DNA of 64,000 nt from Paracoccus rhizosphaerae. Its GTDB lineage: Bacteria; Pseudomonadota; Alphaproteobacteria; Rhodobacterales; Rhodobacteraceae. Below are positions 45,446 through 56,499 of the stretch, in pieces. The notes below the pieces were generated by a model that was given only the letters and a program-made list of their open reading frames with translations, did no database searches and was not told the origin of the DNA. The first letter of the stretch is position 1; every line of letters begins with the position of its first letter. The position numbers and the translations under genes were made by a program. Where the stretch lies: the NCBI RefSeq assembly GCF_026162645.1, contig NZ_JAOTBE010000011.1, positions 16,322 to 80,321 of the forward strand, given 5' to 3'.

Positions 45446-45939
45446 TGCTCGGTCTCCAGGTAGGGATCGGGGACGCCGATCGCCTGCAGGATGGCGCGCT
45501 CGGTCGCTTCCATCCGCTCGGCGTCGGGGTCGTTCTCGTGGTCATAGCCCAGCAGGTGCAGCGTCGCGTGGACGAGCAGATGCAGGACGTGATGATCGAA
45601 GGGCTTGCCCTGCGCCTGCGCTTCCGCCACGCAGGTCTCGAAGGCGATGGCGATGTCGCCCAGTTCGTCCTCGTCGGGAAGGTCCGGCGCGGCGCCCGGC
45701 TGCCTTGGGGTGTGCTCGACCGAGGGCCATGACAGCACGTTGGTGGCCCTGGGCTTGCCGCGGAAGTCGGCGTTCAGGCTGGCGATGCGGGCATCGCCGC
45801 AGCCCATGACCACGACCTCGCCGCCGATGCGGTGCCAGGACAGGGTCGCATCCACGGCACGGGCCGCCAGGCCTTCAAGCCCGGCGGCCTGCCATCTGCC
45901 ATCCTCGATGACACAGTCGGCAGAGATCTGGTCAGGCAT
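45442..45939 (-). CDS. ybeY: Endoribonuclease / rRNA maturation factor YbeY
   Basis: A 165-residue metal-dependent RNase involved in 16S rRNA 3' processing and ribosome quality control. The zinc site HLLVHATLHLLGYDH (H-x3-H-x5-H) is intact. The start at 45939 overlaps the end of phoH by eight bases and has GGAACG upstream; the open frame continues to 46050 but inside phoH. Part of a phoH-ybeY-corC operon. Confidence 0.93.
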   Translation of the reverse strand: MPDQISADCVIEDGRWQAAGLEGLAARAVDATLSWHRIGGEVVVMGCGDARIASLNADFRGKPRATNVLSWPSVEHTPRQPGAAPDLPDEDELGDIAIAFETCVAEAQAQGKPFDHHVLHLLVHATLHLLGYDHENDPDAERMEATERAILQAIGVPDPYLETEQ

Positions 45940-47008
45940 CGTTCCGCATCGCACGGCGCGGCACATACTGGCCGCGCGGCTCCTCTGCTTCGCCACGGGC
46001 CAGCGCCGCGACCTCCTCGGCGTCATAGGCCTTGATGATCCGCGCGACAAGCGGGTGGCGCACGACGTCGTCGGCGGTGAAATAGCTGAAGCTGATGCCC
46101 TTCACGTCCTTCAGGATCTTTTCGGCGTCCACCAGCCCCGACTGCATCCCGCGCGGCAGGTCGATCTGGGTGCGATCGCCGGTGATGACCATGCGCGACC
46201 CTTCCCCAAGGCGGGTCAGGAACATCTTCATCTGCATGCTGCTGGCATTCTGCGCCTCGTCCAGGACGACGAAGGCGCGCGACAGGGTGCGGCCGCGCAT
46301 GAAGGCCAGCGGCGCGATCTCGATGCGCTTCTCCTCCATCAGCTTCTGCATCTGCTTGCCGGGAAGGAAGTCGTTCAGCGCGTCATAGAGCGGCTGCATG
46401 TAGGGATCGACCTTCTCCTTCATGTCGCCGGGAAGGAAGCCCAACCGCTCGCCCGCCTCGACGGCGGGGCGCGACAGGATGATCCGGTCGACATGGCCAC
46501 CGATCAGCATGGTCACGCCGACGGCCACCGCCAGATAGGTCTTGCCGGTGCCCGCCGGGCCGATGCCGAAGGCCAGCTCGTTCTGGAACAGCGACCGGAC
46601 ATAAGCCTTCTGCGCGTCAGTCCGCGGCTCGACCGACTTCTTGCGGGTTCGAAGTTCATAATTGCCCTGCGCGAACATCTCGAGCTGCTCGGCCGGGCTG
46701 ACGTCGGTCACCGGCTCGACGCCCATGCGCAGGGCGGCCTCGATCTCGGCCAGACTGACGGGACGCTGCTGCTCCAGGCGCGCATAAAGTCCGCGCAGAA
46801 GCTGCGCGGCCTCGGCCTGCGCCTCGGGTCCGCCGACGATGCCAAGCTGGTTGCCGCGCCGCAGGATGTGGACGCCAAGCGCCTCCTCGATGCGGGCCAG
46901 GTGCCGGTCATTGGCACCGCAGAGGTCGATCAGCAGCCGGTTGTCAGGAAATTCCAGCAGAGTTTCCGCCGAGGGGGTGGTCACGGGGGGCGTGGGGGTC
47001 AGACCCAA
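45932..47008 (-). CDS. PhoH family ATPase/RNA helicase-like protein
   Basis: A 358-residue cytoplasmic PhoH-like P-loop protein with Walker A GPAGTGKTYLA and Walker B AFVVLDEAQNAS. It is associated with RNA processing together with YbeY, next to which it is encoded. The start is a TTG at 47008, supported by AGGAG six bases upstream; no better ATG lies near. Low-efficiency TTG initiation may set expression. Confidence 0.9.
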   Translation of the reverse strand: MGLTPTPPVTTPSAETLLEFPDNRLLIDLCGANDRHLARIEEALGVHILRRGNQLGIVGGPEAQAEAAQLLRGLYARLEQQRPVSLAEIEAALRMGVEPVTDVSPAEQLEMFAQGNYELRTRKKSVEPRTDAQKAYVRSLFQNELAFGIGPAGTGKTYLAVAVGVTMLIGGHVDRIILSRPAVEAGERLGFLPGDMKEKVDPYMQPLYDALNDFLPGKQMQKLMEEKRIEIAPLAFMRGRTLSRAFVVLDEAQNASSMQMKMFLTRLGEGSRMVITGDRTQIDLPRGMQSGLVDAEKILKDVKGISFSYFTADDVVRHPLVARIIKAYDAEEVAALARGEAEEPRGQYVPRRAMRNDA

Positions 47009-47155
47009 ATCTTTCTCCTGCTCAGGCGTCTGTTTCTATCGTGGCAACTTGCCGGGATTCGCACAAGATCTTGTCAAGGACAGATAGGAACGACCTCTGC
47101 TGTTTTACAGCAGAACGCGACAATGGTGTAAAAGTTGCATGGCACGGGGGCAACG

Positions 47156-47845
47156 TCAGGCCAGGAAATGCGCCAGCGCCGGTGCCTGGTCCATCGACGC
47201 GACCGGGCCGTCATGGACGATCCGCCCGCCCTGCAGCAGCGCCACCCGGTCGCCGATCGCGCGGACCGACGCCATGTCATGGGTGATCGTCACGGCCGTT
47301 GCGCCGGTTTCGGTGACGATGCCGCGGATCAGCCCGTCAATGGCGCGCGCCCGGATCGGGTCGAGGCCGGTCGTCGGTTCGTCGAAGAAGATGACCGCCG
47401 GATCGTCGGCAATGGCGCGGGCAAGACCGACGCGCTTGGCCATGCCCCCCGACAGTTCGGCCGGCATCAGGTCGGCAACATTGCGGTCCAGTCCGACGCG
47501 GGCCAGTTTTTCCAGCGCAATCGCACGGGCGGCGCGGTCGGACATGCGCTGGCGCAGGCGGAAGGCGACGTTCTGCCAGACCGACAGGCTGTCGAACAGC
47601 GCAGCCCCTTGGAACAGCATCCCGAAACGCCGCATGAATCGATAAGGCTCCAGCGGCTGCCCCTGCGAGAGGATCACCCCCTCGTCCGGCTGGATCAAAC
47701 CCAGGATGCATTTCAGCAGCACCGACTTGCCGGTGCCGGACTGGCCGATCACGCAGAGGCTCTCGCCCTGCCCCACGCGCAGGTCGACGCCGTCGAGGAC
47801 GCGGGCCTGACCGAAGGCTTTGCGAAGTCCCCGGACCTCGATCAT
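47156..47845 (-). CDS. mlaF: ABC transporter ATP-binding protein MlaF-like
   Basis: A 229-residue ATPase with Walker A GQSGTGKSVLLK, signature LSGGMAKRVGLARAI and Walker B VIFFDEPTTGLDP. The sequence is of the Mla/Ttg2A type that maintains outer-membrane lipid asymmetry. The start at 47845 overlaps the permease stop (ATGA); the open frame upstream lies inside mlaE. The substrate-binding MlaD subunit is not in the window. Confidence 0.9.
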   Translation of the reverse strand: MIEVRGLRKAFGQARVLDGVDLRVGQGESLCVIGQSGTGKSVLLKCILGLIQPDEGVILSQGQPLEPYRFMRRFGMLFQGAALFDSLSVWQNVAFRLRQRMSDRAARAIALEKLARVGLDRNVADLMPAELSGGMAKRVGLARAIADDPAVIFFDEPTTGLDPIRARAIDGLIRGIVTETGATAVTITHDMASVRAIGDRVALLQGGRIVHDGPVASMDQAPALAHFLA

Positions 47846-48606
47846 CGGAAGAACAGCCCTGTCAGGGCGAAATTCGCGGCAAGAATTCCGACAGCCGCGG
47901 CCACTACGGCCGAGGTCGTGGCCCGGCCGACGCCAGCCGCCCCCCGGCCCGACCGCATGCCGCACCAGCAGCCCGACAGCGCCACGATCAGGCCGAAGAC
48001 CGCGCCTTTGATCAGCCCCGACATCACGTCCCAACCTTCGAGATAGGCCCAGCTGTTCGCGATATAGGTAACCGAGTTGAACCCCAGCGAGGTCGTCCCG
48101 ATTAGCCAGCCGCCCATGATGCCGATGACGTCCCCCACGGCGACCAGCACCGGCAGCGACAGGACCGCCGCCCAGAGGCGCGGCGTCACAAGCCACCGGA
48201 TCGGGTCAGTTGACAGCGTCACCAGCGCGTCAATTTGTTCGGTCACGCGCATGGTCCCGATCTCGGCGGCGATGGAGCTGGCGACGCGGGCGGCGACCAT
48301 CAGCCCGCCAAGGACGGGGCCAAGCTCTCGCACCATGCCGATGGCGACGATCGCAGGCACGACGTCGCTGGCCTGGAAACGCTCGCCCCCGGAATGGATC
48401 TGCAGGGCCAGGGCCGCGCCGGTGAAAAGCGCCGTCAGGCCCACCACCGGCAGCGACAACCAGCCGATCTGCAGAAGCTGCGCCAGGATGGCCCACCAAG
48501 GAAACGGCCGCAGCCCCGCCAGCCCGCGCACCGCGAAAAGCGTCACCGCGCCGATCCCGCGCGTCACACGCAGGGCGGGCCGCCCGATCGCGCGGAGTGG
48601 GTTCAC
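47842..48606 (-). CDS. mlaE: ABC transporter permease MlaE-like
   Basis: A 254-residue inner-membrane permease of the MlaE/YrbE family with about five membrane segments and the conserved stretch MVRELGPVLGGLMVAARVASSIAAEIG-type core. It partners MlaF in phospholipid transport between membranes. Its start overlaps the alr stop by four bases, so alr-mlaE-mlaF appear to be one transcript. Confidence 0.9.
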   Translation of the reverse strand: MNPLRAIGRPALRVTRGIGAVTLFAVRGLAGLRPFPWWAILAQLLQIGWLSLPVVGLTALFTGAALALQIHSGGERFQASDVVPAIVAIGMVRELGPVLGGLMVAARVASSIAAEIGTMRVTEQIDALVTLSTDPIRWLVTPRLWAAVLSLPVLVAVGDVIGIMGGWLIGTTSLGFNSVTYIANSWAYLEGWDVMSGLIKGAVFGLIVALSGCWCGMRSGRGAAGVGRATTSAVVAAAVGILAANFALTGLFFR

Positions 48607-49619
48607 AGATAGGTCCGCTGGTAGCGCAGCCCCAGGGACGTCAGGATCTCGTACCCGATGGTGCCGGCCAGGTCGGCCAGCCGGTCGATCGGCTGCTGCG
48701 GGCAGATCAGGTGCAGGAGGTCCGGGACCGTCGCAAGGTCCGTAACGTCGACCGTGATCAGGTCCATCGACACGCGCCCCACGATTGGGCAGGCGACATC
48801 GCCCGCGTAAAGCACCGCCCCGCTGGAGGAGAGTGCCCGAAGGATGCCATCGGCATAGCCCGCATCGACCGTGGCGATGCGGCTGTCGCGCTCGGCATGC
48901 CAGGTCGCACCATAGCCGACCATCTCTCCGGCCCGGACGTCCCGCGTCTGGATTACGCGCAGCGACAGGCTCACGACCGGGCGGGCGTCGGCAAAGGGCA
49001 TGCCGCCATAGAGGCCCACGCCCGGCCGCACCAGGTCGAAGTGATAGTCCGGCCCCAGCAGGATCCCGCCCGTCGCCGCCAGCGACCGGGGAACGCCGCA
49101 GCCGTCGGTCATTGCACGGAACGCCGCCAGCTGCGCCGCGTTTGCCGGATGTTCAGGCTCGTCGGCGCAAGCCAGGTGCGACATGATGAAGGACGGCCCC
49201 GCCGCCAGCGCCTCGGTACGGATGGCGGCCCATTCGGGCGCCTCCATCCCCAGGCGGTTCATCCCGGTGTCCAGCTGGATCGCGAAGGGCTGCCCCGGCC
49301 GCATCGTGCGGTCGCGGAAGAATTGCGCGGGACTGTTCAGGACCGGCGTCAGGCCGGTCAGGTCCTCGCCCTCCATATGGCCCGACAGCACGTTGATCCG
49401 CGCGTCGGGGGGCAGAAGCGGCCGGATCGCCCGGCCTTCGCGCGCCAGGGCGACGAAGAAGTCGCGCACTCCGGCGGCATAGAGCGCGGGTGCGACGCGG
49501 TCGGCCCCCAGGCCATAGGCGTCGGCCTTCACGACGGCCGCCGCCCGCGCGCCCGGCGCCTTGGCGGCAAGCGCCGCGTGGTTGGCCAGAATGGCCTGGA
49601 TGTCGATCTGCAGTCCCAT
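48603..49619 (-). CDS. alr: Alanine racemase
   Basis: A 338-residue PLP enzyme supplying D-alanine for peptidoglycan. The PLP lysine motif AVVKADAYGLG is near residue 33-43, and the C-terminal domain has the catalytic tyrosine region EMVGYGATW. The start at 49619 (MGLQIDIQAIL) gives the family length; the frame extends to 49694, into the pccB control region, so the longer form is less likely. Confidence 0.93.
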   Translation of the reverse strand: MGLQIDIQAILANHAALAAKAPGARAAAVVKADAYGLGADRVAPALYAAGVRDFFVALAREGRAIRPLLPPDARINVLSGHMEGEDLTGLTPVLNSPAQFFRDRTMRPGQPFAIQLDTGMNRLGMEAPEWAAIRTEALAAGPSFIMSHLACADEPEHPANAAQLAAFRAMTDGCGVPRSLAATGGILLGPDYHFDLVRPGVGLYGGMPFADARPVVSLSLRVIQTRDVRAGEMVGYGATWHAERDSRIATVDAGYADGILRALSSSGAVLYAGDVACPIVGRVSMDLITVDVTDLATVPDLLHLICPQQPIDRLADLAGTIGYEILTSLGLRYQRTYL

Positions 49620-49669
49620 CCCGCGGGCTTGCCCCCACGCCGCCTTATCGTCAAGAGGCCGCCGCACCC

Positions 49670-49720
49670 TTTGCATATTTGCAATTTGCGTCACTGATTC
49701 TGAAGTTCCTTTGCAAATTT
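49670..49720. promoter_or_regulatory. TTTGCAAA-type operator repeats upstream of pccB
   Basis: TTTGCATA (49670-49677), TTTGCAAT (49678-49685) and TTTGCAAATTT (49710-49720) lie in the divergent alr-pccB intergenic region, 69-119 bases from the pccB start. In Rhodobacter sphaeroides the propionyl-CoA carboxylase regulator PccR (ScfR family) recognises TTTGCAAA-type repeats. No ScfR-type gene is in this window. Confidence 0.65.
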
Positions 49721-49788
49721 CCCGGAAACTCCTTTGAACCTCCCGACGGTGCGTCTAACCTGCCCGCAGAGTATCCACGGAGGCGCGC

Positions 49789-51321
49789 ATGAAGGACATC
49801 CTGCAAGAGCTTGAGCGGCGGCGCGGAGAGGCGCGGCTTGGCGGCGGCCAGCGCCGGATCGATGCCCAGCACGCCCGCGGAAAGCTGACGGCGCGCGAAC
49901 GGATTGAGCTGCTGCTGGACGAGGACAGCTTCGAAGAGTTCGACATGTTCGTCGCCCACCGCTCGACCGATTTCGGGATGGAGGCCGAGCGCCCCTATGG
50001 CGACGGCGTCGTGACGGGCTGGGGCACCATCAATGGGCGAATGGTCTATGTCTTCAGCCAGGACTTCACCGTCTTCGGGGGGTCGCTCTCGGAAACCCAT
50101 GCCCAGAAGATCTGCAAGATCATGGACATGGCGATGCAGAACGGCGCCCCAGTGATCGGACTGAATGATTCGGGCGGCGCGCGCATCCAGGAAGGCGTGG
50201 CTAGCCTTGCGGGCTATGCCGACGTCTTCCAGCGCAACGTCATGGCGTCGGGCGTAATTCCGCAGATCAGCGTCATCATGGGACCTTGCGCGGGCGGCGC
50301 GGTCTATTCGCCCGCCATGACCGACTTCATCTTCATGGTGCAGGACACATCCTACATGTTCGTGACCGGCCCCGACGTGGTCAAGACCGTCACGAACGAG
50401 GTGGTGACCGCCGAGCAACTGGGCGGCGCATCGACCCACACGCGCAAGTCTTCGGTCGCCGATGGCGCGTTCCGGGACGATGTCGAGGCGCTATCCGAGA
50501 TCCGCCGGCTGTTCGACTTCCTGCCGCTGAACAACCGCGAAAAGGCGCCGACCCGGCCCTTCTTCGACGATCCGGCGCGGATCGAGCCTAGCCTAGACAC
50601 GCTGATCCCCGACAACCCGAACCAGCCCTACGACATGAAGGAACTGATCGCGAAGATCGCGGATGAGGGTGACTTCTACGAGATCCAGAAGGATTTCGCC
50701 GGCAACATCATCGTGGGCTTCATCCGGATCGAGGGCCAGACCGTCGGCGTCGTCGCGAACCAGCCGATGGTGCTGGCCGGGTGCCTGGACATCGACAGCA
50801 GCCGCAAGGCCGCCCGCTTCGTGCGCTTCTGCGATGCTTTCGAGATCCCGATCCTGACGCTGGTCGACGTTCCTGGCTTCCTGCCCGGAACGGGGCAGGA
50901 ATACGGCGGCGTCATCAAGCACGGGGCCAAGCTTCTGTTCGCCTATGGCGAGGCGACGGTGCCGAAGGTCACGGTCATCACGCGCAAGGCCTATGGCGGG
51001 GCCTATGACGTCATGGCCTCGAAGCACCTGAGGGGCGATTTCAACTATGCCTGGCCCACGGCCGAGATTGCAGTGATGGGCGCCAAGGGCGCGGTCGAGA
51101 TCCTCTATCGCAGCGAGCTGGACCAGCCGGAAAAGATCGCCGCCCGCACGAAGGATTATGAGGACCGCTTCGCCAACCCCTTCGTCGCGGCCGAAAAGGG
51201 CTTCATCGACGAGGTGATCCAGCCGCGGTCGACCCGCAAGCGCGTCGCCCGCGCCTTCGCCAGCCTGCGCGGCAAGCGGCTGACGAACCCGTGGAAAAAG
51301 CACGACAACATCCCGCTGTAA
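49789..51321 (+). CDS. pccB: Propionyl-CoA carboxylase beta chain (carboxyltransferase)
   Basis: A 510-residue carboxyltransferase that moves CO2 from carboxybiotin to propionyl-CoA, giving methylmalonyl-CoA. Typical stretches are [45 protein letters not shown] and [14 protein letters not shown]. The start has GGAGG six bases upstream. It acts with PccA (52963-55008), and the product is used by ScpA (57356-59488), after epimerisation by an enzyme not seen here. Confidence 0.96.
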   Translation: MKDILQELERRRGEARLGGGQRRIDAQHARGKLTARERIELLLDEDSFEEFDMFVAHRSTDFGMEAERPYGDGVVTGWGTINGRMVYVFSQDFTVFGGSLSETHAQKICKIMDMAMQNGAPVIGLNDSGGARIQEGVASLAGYADVFQRNVMASGVIPQISVIMGPCAGGAVYSPAMTDFIFMVQDTSYMFVTGPDVVKTVTNEVVTAEQLGGASTHTRKSSVADGAFRDDVEALSEIRRLFDFLPLNNREKAPTRPFFDDPARIEPSLDTLIPDNPNQPYDMKELIAKIADEGDFYEIQKDFAGNIIVGFIRIEGQTVGVVANQPMVLAGCLDIDSSRKAARFVRFCDAFEIPILTLVDVPGFLPGTGQEYGGVIKHGAKLLFAYGEATVPKVTVITRKAYGGAYDVMASKHLRGDFNYAWPTAEIAVMGAKGAVEILYRSELDQPEKIAARTKDYEDRFANPFVAAEKGFIDEVIQPRSTRKRVARAFASLRGKRLTNPWKKHDNIPL

Positions 51322-51525
51322 GCCGCGCTTGGACATGGCCTCGATGCACAAAGTCGTGAATGATGCAGCCGCGCCACAGCGCGGGCGCGGCAAACGCCGG
51401 GCCGATGCCGCCGCCTGTCTCGGGCCTGCGGGCGCCGCTATGCTTGCGGCCAGGCCGGCCATCGAAGCCGGCCAGAACCCGAGCAGCCGGACGCCACAGC
51501 GTCCGTTTTACAGGAGCCTGACTTC

Positions 51526-51678
51526 ATGTCGAAAAAGATCATCCTCGGCCTCGTCCTCGTGTCGGCCTTCGCGGCCTGTCAGCGCCAGCAGCCCGACGTC
51601 TATGTGCCGACCGCCCCGGCAGCGCCGGTCGTCAACCCCGTCACGACCGAGCCTGTCTATCAGGGCAAGTTCGGCTAA
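51526..51678 (+). CDS. Small lipoprotein between pccB and pccA
   Basis: A 50-residue peptide starting MSKKIILGLVLVSAFAACQ, with a lipobox AFAAC at residues 15-19, then a Pro/Val-rich exported tail ending YQGKFG. CAGGAG lies nine bases before the ATG. No known family recognised. Likely a minor lipid-anchored envelope peptide. Position within the propionate locus suggests co-regulation, nothing more. Confidence 0.75.
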   Translation: MSKKIILGLVLVSAFAACQRQQPDVYVPTAPAAPVVNPVTTEPVYQGKFG

Positions 51679-51762
51679 GGCCGGCGGACCGACCACCGCG
51701 CGCGGGCGGCCAGCCTGCCCGTGCGCAGCAGCCCCCGCGCGCCATAGCAAAGGGGCCTTGCC

Positions 51763-52182
51763 ATGCTGAAGCATCGCGGCTTTCCCGGGCGCCTGCCCGG
51801 CACAGATTTCCAGTTCGTCATACGGCGCGAGAATCGCAAGAAGGGCGCCACGCCCATCACCCGTCGCGAGCGGTTCAAGGACCGCAAAGCCGCCGACAAG
51901 CGCGCCGACGCGGGCTTCCTGTCGGCACTGATCGAACATTTCGGCGACGAACCCTTCCCGCGCGGCAACCTTGATGCCGGTCGCCTGTCCTGGCTGATCG
52001 GCCGCGAGGTGAAGCCCGTCGGCGACTTCGACCCGGCCGATTACGACCAGCTGCTGCAGATCGACATGGCGGCCGCCGAAGCCGCCTTCCCCGAGCTTTT
52101 TGCCAAGGACGAGGCCCCGGCCTTCGACTGGGACGACGGAGATGACGACTGGGGCGACGACGATGACGAGGCCGGCCGCTGA
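51763..52182 (+). CDS. Hypothetical protein with acidic C-terminal tail
   Basis: A 139-residue soluble protein, basic at the N-terminus (residues 20-52, rich in Arg and Lys) and ending in a strongly acidic tail (WDDGDDDWGDDDDEAG). A good ribosome-binding site AAAGGGGCC precedes the start. I do not recognise a family. Codon use matches the neighbours, so it is probably a real gene. Confidence 0.75.
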   Translation: MLKHRGFPGRLPGTDFQFVIRRENRKKGATPITRRERFKDRKAADKRADAGFLSALIEHFGDEPFPRGNLDAGRLSWLIGREVKPVGDFDPADYDQLLQIDMAAAEAAFPELFAKDEAPAFDWDDGDDDWGDDDDEAGR

Positions 52183-52309
52183 TGCGCGATTTGCTGCTGA
52201 ACCCGTTGAAGTCACACGCATGTCAGTTTGACCTTACGCTCAGCTGTGCGATACCAGACCACGATCTACAACTGGTCCGGCAGCGGACCCACAAGACAGG
52301 CAGTTCATC

Positions 52310-52552
52310 ATGCAGAAATCCGTCACCATCCGCCTTGCTGGCCTGGTTCTGGTCGCCGCCGGCCTTTCGGCCTGCGCCCCCAGCTATCAGGGCGGTGGCA
52401 TCTCGCCCGACGCGCAGCGCGCAGCCGGCGGTGCCGTCGCCGGTGCCGTCATCGCGAAGGCGCTTGACGAAGACCTGGCCACCGGCGCGGCGATCGGCGC
52501 CGTCGGCGGCGCGCTCTGCGACGACGCCGGCGTCTGCCAGCGCCGCTACTGA
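52310..52552 (+). CDS. Glycine-zipper lipoprotein, copy 1
   Basis: An 80-residue lipoprotein: signal and lipobox LVAAGLSAC (Cys22), then alternating Gly/Ala helices (AAGGAVAGAVIAKA, GAAIGAVGGALC) typical of glycine-zipper envelope proteins, ending CDDAGVCQRRY with a cysteine pair. It is clearly related to the next gene (52628-52840). Function unknown; an outer-membrane-associated role is plausible. Confidence 0.78.
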   Translation: MQKSVTIRLAGLVLVAAGLSACAPSYQGGGISPDAQRAAGGAVAGAVIAKALDEDLATGAAIGAVGGALCDDAGVCQRRY

Positions 52553-52627
52553 TCGCGCCTGCGGGCTTGAAACATTCGGGCAGGGCACGCGTTGCGTCCC
52601 TGCCTACGTAACGACAGGATCAGAAAC

Positions 52628-52840
52628 ATGTCCAAATTCTTCGCCATGGCCGCGCTGGTCGGCGCGACCGCAGTCGCCGGTTGCACGCAGGGCATCAACC
52701 CGACCGACACCGACCGCGCTCTCATCGGTGCCGGCGTCGGCGCAACCATCGCCAGCGTCAGCGGCGAAAACGCCATCAAGGGCGCGGCCATCGGCGGCGC
52801 TGCCGGTGCGCTGTGCAACGACGTTCGCCTGTGCGAATGA
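52628..52840 (+). CDS. Glycine-zipper lipoprotein, copy 2
   Basis: A 70-residue lipoprotein starting MSKFFAMAALVGATAVAGC (lipobox), followed by ALIGAGVGATIASV and IKGAAIGGAAGALCNDVRLC. The C-terminal GALC-x6-C pattern repeats that of the preceding lipoprotein, so the two arose by duplication. AGGATC precedes the ATG. A terminator lies about 60 bases beyond the stop. Confidence 0.78.
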   Translation: MSKFFAMAALVGATAVAGCTQGINPTDTDRALIGAGVGATIASVSGENAIKGAAIGGAAGALCNDVRLCE

Positions 52841-52893
52841 TCGGCTGACCCATCCCGCCCGCCCGCGCGGCCGGACCAAGACCGATGCCGCCC

Positions 52894-52925
52894 AAGGTGC
52901 AGACCGCACCTTCGGGCGGTTTTTT
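52894..52925 (+). terminator. Rho-independent terminator with a competing hairpin before pccA
   Basis: ACCGC (52903-52907) pairs with GCGGT (52916-52920), extended by CC/GG around a TTC loop, and is followed by T6. Overlapping it, AAGGTGC (52894-52900) can pair perfectly with GCACCTT (52906-52912). The two structures exclude each other, as in an attenuator. Confidence 0.65.
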
Positions 52926-52962
52926 CATGCCTGAGGGCCAGCAAGAGGGCTGGGGGGGACAG

Positions 52963-55007
<2,045 letters not shown>

Positions 55008-55008
<1 letters not shown>

Positions 55009-55250
55009 TGGCGCTGGTCAGGAACCTCTCGCCCAGGGACATCGCCTATCCGAAGAAGCACCGGGAGGTCGAGGCAACATGCTCGATCGTCATGGCCGAG
55101 GGCGAGAAGCTTCTGCAGATCGACACCTATGGATCGGCCGACCGAGCAATTCCGGGTAAGGTCAGCCAGTCGCTGCAGTTCGACCGGCAAGGGGCAGAGG
55201 AGTTGGCAAAACTTTTGCAGCAGATCCTGGACGGTCAGGAAGAAGGCTGA
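55008..55250 (+). CDS. Small conserved hypothetical protein coupled to pccA
   Basis: An 80-residue soluble protein ([20 protein letters not shown]..., ending [16 protein letters not shown]). Its ATG overlaps the pccA stop (TGATG), so it is translationally coupled. I do not recognise a functional family; the sequence reads as a compact alpha/beta protein. A GTG one codon upstream is an alternative start. Confidence 0.75.
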
Positions 55251-55348
55251 CAGATGAAAATTGTCCTTGCCAGGCCACACTTGCTACGGCGCCCTGTCCC
55301 TTCCGTGGGTCAGCGCCGTCCGCTTCTGTGGCCACGCGGCGGGCGGGG

Positions 55349-55765
55349 TCAGTCGTCCTGTTCAGGGGCCGCCTCCCGCTGGCGCATCGGCATCGTGTCG
55401 ATCAGGTCGATGATGTCGGCGGCGTCCACGGGCGTCTCGCGACGCAGCTTGACTCCGCCGTCCTTGCCGACCAGCAGCACCTGGAAGGCCGTTCCCTGTC
55501 GCAGAGGATCGGCCCCGCTGCCATCGGTCAAGATGACCACCTCGCGCTCGGCCAGTTCGGCCGCCCCGGCCTGCAGTCGCGCGATCTGGGCCTGCACGTC
55601 CCGGTCCGGGCCCAGAACGACCACCGGGCGTGCCTGCCATCGTAGCGTCCCAAGCGTGTCGTCCTGCAGGGGCATGACCCTCAGGCCGCTGTCCCCGCGT
55701 GCGGTGTCCGCAGGGGCCATGGCGGGCCAGAGACTGATTAGCGCAGTCAGACAGAGTCGGTGCAT
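55349..55765 (-). CDS. DUF4174 protein, first copy
   Basis: A 138-residue exported protein with a signal peptide (LCLTALISLWPAMAPAD) and the DUF4174 core: RWQARPVVVLGPDRD, EVVILTDGSG and VLLVGKDGGVKLRRETPVD. The fold looks thioredoxin-like but no CxxC is present. GGAGAAG precedes the start. A paralogue lies at 56762-57298. Function unknown. Confidence 0.85.
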   Translation of the reverse strand: MHRLCLTALISLWPAMAPADTARGDSGLRVMPLQDDTLGTLRWQARPVVVLGPDRDVQAQIARLQAGAAELAEREVVILTDGSGADPLRQGTAFQVLLVGKDGGVKLRRETPVDAADIIDLIDTMPMRQREAAPEQDD

Positions 55766-55818
55766 CGGCTTCTCCTTCGCTCTGCTTCAACGACGCATGC
55801 CGGCGGCGGCAGGTTCCC

Positions 55819-56499
55819 ATGCCACCGCTTGACCTCTATCTCAGCCCGCAGTTGCAGCAGGCGGTGGTGACCGGCCTGTTCGTCGCGGTGGGCTGGATCG
55901 TGGTGGCGGCGCAGACGCGGCGGCGCGATGCGATCCTGCGCCGCACGCGCGAAGGCGACATCCAGCGGGCGCTGCTGGCCGAGATCCGCGCCCATGTTTT
56001 TGCGCTGGAGCAGCAGGTCCCCTCGGCCGAGGATGCCGCGACGCTGATCGCCCGAATCGAGACCGGCGACTTTGTCCCCACGCTGCCGCAGCACGCGAAC
56101 GACCGGATCTTCTCGGCGGTGCTGACGGATATCCACATTCTGCCGGCGCCGGTGATCGACCCGATCGTGCTTTACTATCGGTTGCTGTCGATCATGTCGG
56201 CGCTGGCGGCGGACCTGCGTGAGATTGCGCGGACGGACGGGCAGCGCGCGGCGCAGATGATGGCGGATTACCTGTCGCTGATGGAGGAGACCCGCGACAC
56301 CGGTCTTCAGGCCGTTCGCGTCCTGACGGAATGCCTGAGAGGTGGACCGGCCGCGGTCGAACGGATGCTGGATGCGGACGATGCTAACGTGTTGGCGCAG
56401 ATGACGCGGCAGTTGCCGGCTGAACTGGCCGAGTTGCGCGACCGATTGGCTGCGCGCGACGGCGTCAATAGCCGATCTTGGGACCCGAGAGGCCAGTGA
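55819..56499 (+). CDS. Hypothetical single-TM membrane protein
   Basis: A 226-residue protein with one N-terminal membrane segment (AVVTGLFVAVGWIVVAAQ) followed by a basic stretch (TRRRDAILRRTRE) and a helical cytoplasmic part. I do not recognise a family. The ribosome-binding site is weak. Its last 35 bases overlap the convergent small gene at 56465-56668. Confidence 0.65.
   Translation: MPPLDLYLSPQLQQAVVTGLFVAVGWIVVAAQTRRRDAILRRTREGDIQRALLAEIRAHVFALEQQVPSAEDAATLIARIETGDFVPTLPQHANDRIFSAVLTDIHILPAPVIDPIVLYYRLLSIMSALAADLREIARTDGQRAAQMMADYLSLMEETRDTGLQAVRVLTECLRGGPAAVERMLDADDANVLAQMTRQLPAELAELRDRLAARDGVNSRSWDPRGQ

Noticed and set aside
47097..47113. CTGCTGT-TTT-ACAGCAG hairpin upstream of phoH
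   Set aside because: It could be an operator or a weak terminator for mlaF, but no T-run follows on the minus strand and no regulator is suggested, so it is not called.
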